NCBI GenBank assembly: GCA_946562005.1
Contig: CAMNVD010000015.1
Location: forward strand, 1-19,582
Direction: 5' to 3'
DNA: 19,582 nucleotides
From: an uncultured Clostridia bacterium
Lineage (GTDB): Bacteria > Bacillota > Dehalobacteriia > UBA4068 > JAAVYR01
Below are positions 15,608-19,582 of this stretch, piece by piece. The number at the start of each line of letters is the position of its first letter. Position 1 is the stretch's first letter. A model generated the notes under the pieces. It searched no databases. It saw only the letters and a program-made list of their open reading frames with translations, and was not told the DNA's origin. The translations under genes and the position numbers were made by a program.

Positions 15608-16549
15608 ATGAAAACGAGAGTTACGGAACTGTTAGGAATTGCCTATCCTGTGCTTCAGGGCGGAATGGCCTGGGTCTCCGACGCAAGTCTTGCGACGGCT
15701 GTATCCAAAGCAGGGGGGCTTGGTATTATCTCTTGCGGTTCTGCGCCTGCTGAGGTCATCCAAAAAGAAATCTGGCAGGTGAAAAAACAAACGGATAAGC
15801 CCTTCGGTATTAATATCATGCTGATGAGCCCTTATGCTGATGATATGGCGGAATTAGTGAAAGAGGAAAAAGTGCCGGTGGTAACTACTGGCGCTGGCAA
15901 TCCCAGTAAATACATTGCCGGATGGAAAGAGGCGGGAACGAAAGTCCTTCCTGTGATTCCTTCTGTAGCATTAGCAAAACGTATGGAACAAGCCGGTGTA
16001 GACGCAGTTATCGCTGAAGGCTGTGAATCTGGCGGTCATATCGGGGAAATGACGACTATGGCGCTGGTGCCTCAGGTGGTATCCAATGTAACCATTCCGG
16101 TGATTGCAGCTGGGGGGATTGCAGATGGTAGAGGGGTTGCGGCTTCCTTCATGCTGGGCGCAGAAGGGGTGCAGTGCGGCACTGTATTCTTAGCCTCGGA
16201 GGAATGTGACATCCATAATACATATAAAGAATTGGTAGTAAAAGCAGGGGATACTTCTACTGTGGTAACAGGCCGCAGCCATGGTCATCCTATCCGCTGC
16301 CTAAAATCTCCAATGGTTAATGAATACCTGAAACAGGAAAAAGCCGGTGTAGACTTTATGGAATTGGAAAAATTGGCTTTAGGTTCTCTTCGGAAAGCAG
16401 CCAAAGAAGGCAGCCGGGAAGAGGGGTCTTTTATGTGCGGACAGATTGCTGGCCTTGTGAAGGAAATCCGTCCTTGTCAGACCATTATAGAAGATTTAAT
16501 GAAGGAAGCAGTCTGCGTCATGGAGCGGACGACTGCAAAAATGAAATAG
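15608..16549 (+). CDS. fabK: Enoyl-ACP reductase II (FMN-dependent)
   Basis: Carries out the last reduction of each elongation cycle, trans-2-enoyl-ACP to acyl-ACP, with NAD(P)H and FMN. The 313-residue TIM-barrel protein has the nitropropane-dioxygenase-like fold: YPVLQGGMAWVSD (13-25), GCESGGHIGEM with the family His144, and the phosphate-binding AAGGIADGRG (167-176). KSPMVNEY after GHPIRCL is FabK-like. GGGAGG eight bases before ATG 15608 fixes the start; an upstream TTG at 15593 is inside that ribosome site. It follows the place where clusters of this type often carry acpP. The position in a fab operon makes FabK much more likely than a nitronate monooxygenase. Confidence 0.95.
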   Translation: MKTRVTELLGIAYPVLQGGMAWVSDASLATAVSKAGGLGIISCGSAPAEVIQKEIWQVKKQTDKPFGINIMLMSPYADDMAELVKEEKVPVVTTGAGNPSKYIAGWKEAGTKVLPVIPSVALAKRMEQAGVDAVIAEGCESGGHIGEMTTMALVPQVVSNVTIPVIAAGGIADGRGVAASFMLGAEGVQCGTVFLASEECDIHNTYKELVVKAGDTSTVVTGRSHGHPIRCLKSPMVNEYLKQEKAGVDFMELEKLALGSLRKAAKEGSREEGSFMCGQIAGLVKEIRPCQTIIEDLMKEAVCVMERTTAKMK

Positions 16550-16563
16550 TAGGGGGAAGCCTA

Positions 16564-17298
16564 ATGAAACAAATTGCCATTGTAACTGGTTCTTCCCGCG
16601 GGATAGGTGCGGCTATCGCTGAAAACTTAGCAGCCCAAGGTATCAATGTGGTGATAAATTGCCGTAAAAGTGCCGAACAAGGAGAAAGGGTGTCAGAGAA
16701 ATGTCGTGCCTATGGTGTGGAGGCTCTTGTTTTACCTTGGGATGTGGCAGACTTTGCCGCTTGTGAGGAAAGCGTTAATACCATCGTAGAGAAAATGGGC
16801 GTGCCTACCATTCTGGTGAATAATGCCGGCATTACCCAAGACGGCCTTTTAATGCGCATGACAGAAGGACAGTTTGACGCTGTGGTTAATACCAATCTGA
16901 AAAGTACTTATAATATGACGAAGCTATGCTGTCCGCTGATGATGAAAGCACGCTATGGTCGCATTATCAATATTTCTTCGGTAGCGGGTGTCTATGGCAA
17001 TGCAGGTCAGGCTAACTATGCAGCGGCAAAGGCAGGTATCATCGGCTTTACTAAAGCGGTGGCAAAGGAGCTGGGCAGCCGAAATATTACTGTTAATGCT
17101 GTGGCGCCGGGCTTTGTCGAGACTGATATGACCAAAGATTTAAGTGATGCCATCAAAGAAGCGGCTCAGAAGAATATCGCCTTGAAGCGCTTTGCGCAAC
17201 CGGAAGAAATTGCAGCGTTGGTTGGTTTCTTAGCCTCTCCCGCAGCCTCTTACATCACATCACAGGCTATTCTTGTTGATGGCGGTATGGCGTTATAA
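16564..17298 (+). CDS. fabG: 3-oxoacyl-ACP reductase
   Basis: NADPH-dependent reduction of 3-ketoacyl-ACP to the 3-hydroxy form. The 244-residue short-chain dehydrogenase has the cofactor motif TGSSRGIG (8-15), NNAG (86-89), and the catalytic Ser139, Tyr152 and Lys156 in ISSVAGVYG and NYAAAKAG. The C-terminal ILVDGGM is standard. Only 14 bp separate it from fabK; AGGGGGAAG precedes ATG 16564. An open frame runs further upstream over the end of fabK, but it has no sense as protein. Confidence 0.96.
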   Translation: MKQIAIVTGSSRGIGAAIAENLAAQGINVVINCRKSAEQGERVSEKCRAYGVEALVLPWDVADFAACEESVNTIVEKMGVPTILVNNAGITQDGLLMRMTEGQFDAVVNTNLKSTYNMTKLCCPLMMKARYGRIINISSVAGVYGNAGQANYAAAKAGIIGFTKAVAKELGSRNITVNAVAPGFVETDMTKDLSDAIKEAAQKNIALKRFAQPEEIAALVGFLASPAASYITSQAILVDGGMAL

Positions 17299-17312
17299 AA
17301 AGCGTGCAAAGA

Positions 17313-17334
17313 GATTCTTCACTTTGTTCAGAAT
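17313..17334. repeat. Dispersed intergenic repeat, copy B (fabG-fabF gap)
   Basis: A 22-bp unit starting GATTCTTCACTTTG and ending TTCAGAAT, the counterpart of copy A with three substitutions. It begins 15 bp after the fabG stop. The gap ends with TATGATTGAAAAG (17466-17478), matching 12 of 13 bases at the same place before fabK. The stretch between them shows no ORF resembling ACP. Confidence 0.65.
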
Positions 17335-17494
17335 GACATAATCTGCTACGTAGTACCAAGATTTACTGACGACTTCCGGGTGGTTAGTGGCGGATGAAGC
17401 GGTGGTAGGCTTTGCCTTGCTGTGGCATCTGATAGGTGATGAAACATCTTAAAAGCACAGTTTATTATGATTGAAAAGAAAGTTGGAGAACAAT

Positions 17495-18748
17495 ATGGAA
17501 CGAGTAGTCATTACAGGGACTGGGGTTGTGTCTCCAGTAGGTAACAACACCCAAGAATTTTGGCAAAACCTGCTCCAGGGAAAGTGTGGTATCGGGCCTA
17601 TTTCTACCTTTGATACCAGCGAATATAAAGTATCTCTGGCAGCAGAAGTGAAGGATTTTCAGCCGGAAGAATATTTAGACCGAAAGGAAATCCGCCACAT
17701 GGACCGCTTCTGTCAGTTTGCTCTTGTGGCAGCGGAAGAAGCTATGGCAATGAGCGGCCTGGACACCAAAACGATGGTTGAACAAAACGACGAAGCGCTT
17801 TATCGTTATGGTGTTTATTTCGCTAGCGGAGTAGGCGGTATTCAGACCATCGAAACAGAACATGAAAAATTATTAACCAGAGGGCCTAGTCGGGTTTCTC
17901 CTTTCTTCGTGCCTATGATTATCAGCAACATGGCGGCGGCTTATATCTCTATGCGTTTTGGACTCAAGGGCAGCTGCATTTGTCCGGTAACGGCTTGTGC
18001 TTCTTCTACCCAAGCCATAGGGGAAGCTTTCCGTGCGGTAAAACACGGTTATTTGGACGTAGCTGTAGTAGGCGGGGCAGAGGCATCTATTACCCCTTGT
18101 TCTATTGCGGGTTTCGGTAATATGCAGGCGTTATCCGGCGCTGAAAATGCTGATGAAGGTTCCCTGCCTTTTGATAAGAGAAGAGGCGGCTTTGTGATGG
18201 GCGAAGGCGCTGGTGTTTTAGTTATCGAGAGTCTTCGCCATGCAGAGGCGCGTGGTGCGCAGATTATGGGGGAAATTAGTGGTTATGGTTCTACAGCAGA
18301 CGCATATCATATTACAAGCCCTCATCCGGAAGGGGAAGGCGCAGCAAAAGCCATGGCCATGGCAGTAGAAGAAGCCGGTCTTGCTATGACAGATATAGAC
18401 TACATCAATGCCCATGGCACGGGCACGCCTCTCAATGATAAATATGAAACAAAAGCCATTAAACGGGCTTTTGGTGATTATGCAAAGGAATTAGTGATTT
18501 CTTCCACGAAGTCTATGACAGGCCATTTATTGGGGGCTGCTGGGGCTATCGAAGCCATTGCGCTTAGTCTTACTTTAAAAGAAGGGATGATTCCCCCGAC
18601 CATTAACCTGAAAGAACCAGATGAAGAGTGCGACTTATTTTACACGCCAAATGAAGCTTTGACTAAGCCGGTGGCAGTCGGTATTAGTAATTCTTTGGGC
18701 TTTGGCGGGCATAACGGTTGTATCTTATTACGGAGGTATGAAGGATGA
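17495..18748 (+). CDS. fabF: Beta-ketoacyl-ACP synthase II
   Basis: Extends acyl-ACP with malonyl-ACP. The 417-residue thiolase-fold enzyme carries the Cys-His-His triad: Cys168 in VTACASSTQ, His307 in NAHGTGTPLND and His344 in SMTGHLLGAAGA, plus GISNSLGFGGHN at the end. ATG 17495 follows TTGGAGAACAAT; a frame opening at 17471 adds eight lysine- and asparagine-rich residues and lacks a ribosome site. The 196-bp gap to fabG contains repeat copy B. The stop overlaps the accB start (ATGA). Confidence 0.96.
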   Translation: MERVVITGTGVVSPVGNNTQEFWQNLLQGKCGIGPISTFDTSEYKVSLAAEVKDFQPEEYLDRKEIRHMDRFCQFALVAAEEAMAMSGLDTKTMVEQNDEALYRYGVYFASGVGGIQTIETEHEKLLTRGPSRVSPFFVPMIISNMAAAYISMRFGLKGSCICPVTACASSTQAIGEAFRAVKHGYLDVAVVGGAEASITPCSIAGFGNMQALSGAENADEGSLPFDKRRGGFVMGEGAGVLVIESLRHAEARGAQIMGEISGYGSTADAYHITSPHPEGEGAAKAMAMAVEEAGLAMTDIDYINAHGTGTPLNDKYETKAIKRAFGDYAKELVISSTKSMTGHLLGAAGAIEAIALSLTLKEGMIPPTINLKEPDEECDLFYTPNEALTKPVAVGISNSLGFGGHNGCILLRRYEG

Positions 18749-19233
18749 ACAGTTTACAAGACGCAAAAAACTTTGCTTTAGAAATGCTGACCCAAGCACA
18801 AGGCACAGGGGTAAGCAGCTTTGAGTTTGAATATGAAGGATTGAAAATCAAAGGCAGCTATTCTGGGATGATTACAACAGGTAGCAGTCCAGTGCAATTT
18901 GCGGTGGAAGCACCTGCTATGCCAAAGGTAGCAGCCGCTGCTATGCAGCAAGAAGTAGCGCAAGAAATGGCACCAGCGCCTAGTGCAAGCGCAAATGTAA
19001 CCGATGTGAAAGCGCCTCTGGTGGGGACATTCTATGCAGCGCCTTCTCCGGACGCTGCGCCTTATGTATCGGTAGGGCAAAAAGTGCAAAAAGGCGATGT
19101 GCTTTGCATTGTAGAAGCCATGAAAAATATGAACGAAATCGAATGTCCTTGTGACGGCACGGTGGTAGACATCTTAGCTAGCAACGGGGAACTGGTAGAG
19201 TTTAATCAGGTGTTAATCCAAATCGGTGAATAG
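18745..19233 (+). CDS. accB: Biotin carboxyl carrier protein of acetyl-CoA carboxylase
   Basis: Carries biotin between the biotin carboxylase and carboxyltransferase of acetyl-CoA carboxylase, making malonyl-CoA. The 162-residue protein has an N-terminal helix-strand part (1-45), an Ala/Pro-rich linker (about 55-85), and the biotinyl domain from about 86: VKAPLVGTFYAAPSPDAAPYV, then IVEAMKNMNEI with the biotin acceptor Lys127. The acceptor context AMKNM differs slightly from the common AMKLM. Its ATG overlaps the fabF TGA by 4 nt. Confidence 0.95.
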   Translation: MNSLQDAKNFALEMLTQAQGTGVSSFEFEYEGLKIKGSYSGMITTGSSPVQFAVEAPAMPKVAAAAMQQEVAQEMAPAPSASANVTDVKAPLVGTFYAAPSPDAAPYVSVGQKVQKGDVLCIVEAMKNMNEIECPCDGTVVDILASNGELVEFNQVLIQIGE

Positions 19234-19266
19234 TAACGCTGGGAAGATTAGAAATCAGGTGTGAAA

Positions 19267-19582
19267 ATGACAGTGACAAATTTAACCAAAGAAGATATCG
19301 AAAAAATCATTCCTCATCGCTCTCCTATGCTGCTCATCGATGAAATCGTGGAAATGGAGGTAGGGGCCTGGGCTCATGGTAGAACCCATCTGACAGGAGA
19401 TGAATTTTTCTTCCAGGGGCATTTCCCGGGGCATCCGGTGCTTCCTGGCGTGATTATGGTGGAAGCTTTAGCCCAAACCGGAGCAGTAGCTATTCTCTCT
19501 ATGCCGGAATTCCAAGGTAAGGTAGGCTACTTTGCCGGCATTGATAAAGTGCGCTTTAAGCGGAAGGTATATCCAGGGGAAG
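19267..19582 (+). CDS. fabZ: 3-hydroxyacyl-ACP dehydratase, 5' part
   Basis: Removes water from 3-hydroxyacyl-ACP to give the trans-2-enoyl form that FabK reduces. About 105 codons are visible before the window ends. The hot-dog fold signatures are clear: IEKIIPHRSPMLLID near the start and GHFPGHPVLPGVIMVEALAQTGA, with the active-site His in GHFPGH and the Glu in MVEALAQ. ATG 19267 has CAGGTG just upstream; a GTG two codons earlier is a less likely start. It lies 33 bp after accB, so the operon continues. Confidence 0.95.
   Translation, partial: MTVTNLTKEDIEKIIPHRSPMLLIDEIVEMEVGAWAHGRTHLTGDEFFFQGHFPGHPVLPGVIMVEALAQTGAVAILSMPEFQGKVGYFAGIDKVRFKRKVYPGE

Noticed and set aside
17299..17494. Degenerate acpP pseudogene between fabG and fabF
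   Set aside because: Translations show no DSL motif or helical ACP pattern, and the gap resembles the fabH-fabK gap rather than an ACP gene.

Overview
The window comes from a low-to-mid GC anaerobic member of the Bacillota, most likely Clostridia or a close relative. The support is an S-layer-homology surface protein, an oxygen-sensitive class III ribonucleotide reductase with its activase, a FabK-type enoyl-ACP reductase, FeoAB ferrous iron uptake, strong Shine-Dalgarno sites and sigma-A-like promoters. Genus cannot be assigned from the sequence alone.

Layout. 1-920: 3' end of an SLH-domain protein, followed by a terminator. 1058-1963: a lone radical SAM gene of the SPL-like family. 2071-5281 (+): anaerobic nucleotide unit nrdD-nrdG-dut, driven by one good promoter that carries two putative NrdR boxes; it ends at a 16-bp perfect hairpin shared with the convergent liv operon. 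5371-10106 (-): complete branched-chain amino-acid type ABC importer, promoter-livK-hairpin-livH-livM-livG-livF. 10237-12740 (-): feoA-feoB, with its own terminator. 12817-14283 (-): fabD followed by a MarR-family regulator and a terminator. 14418-19582 (+): fabH-fabK-fabG-fabF-accB-fabZ, with fabZ cut by the window edge. No tRNA, rRNA, insertion sequence or CRISPR array was seen, and no gene-free stretch exceeds 300 bases.

How the genes work together. NrdD makes dNTPs by radical chemistry without oxygen, NrdG installs its glycyl radical, and Dut removes dUTP and supplies dUMP. The Liv system imports amino acids with an exported lipoprotein, two permeases and two ATPases. FeoAB brings in Fe(II). 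The fab genes run from malonyl loading (FabD) through initiation (FabH), elongation (FabF, FabG, FabZ, FabK) to malonyl-CoA supply (AccB, with the other Acc subunits expected beyond the edge).

Most of the window is housekeeping. The most striking feature is the 134-bp fabD/fabH intergenic region. Two back-to-back consensus promoters (each TTGACA-17-TATAAT) share one palindromic -10, ATTATAAT. Each -35 lies inside an inverted copy of TTTGTTTGACAA, which makes a symmetric bidirectional switch and a natural operator for the neighbouring MarR (FabT-like) protein. Also notable: no acpP gene lies in the cluster, and the two places where acpP often sits (fabH-fabK and fabG-fabF) instead hold two related intergenic elements of about 195 bp. 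The nrdD promoter has two NrdR-like boxes exactly 31 bp apart.
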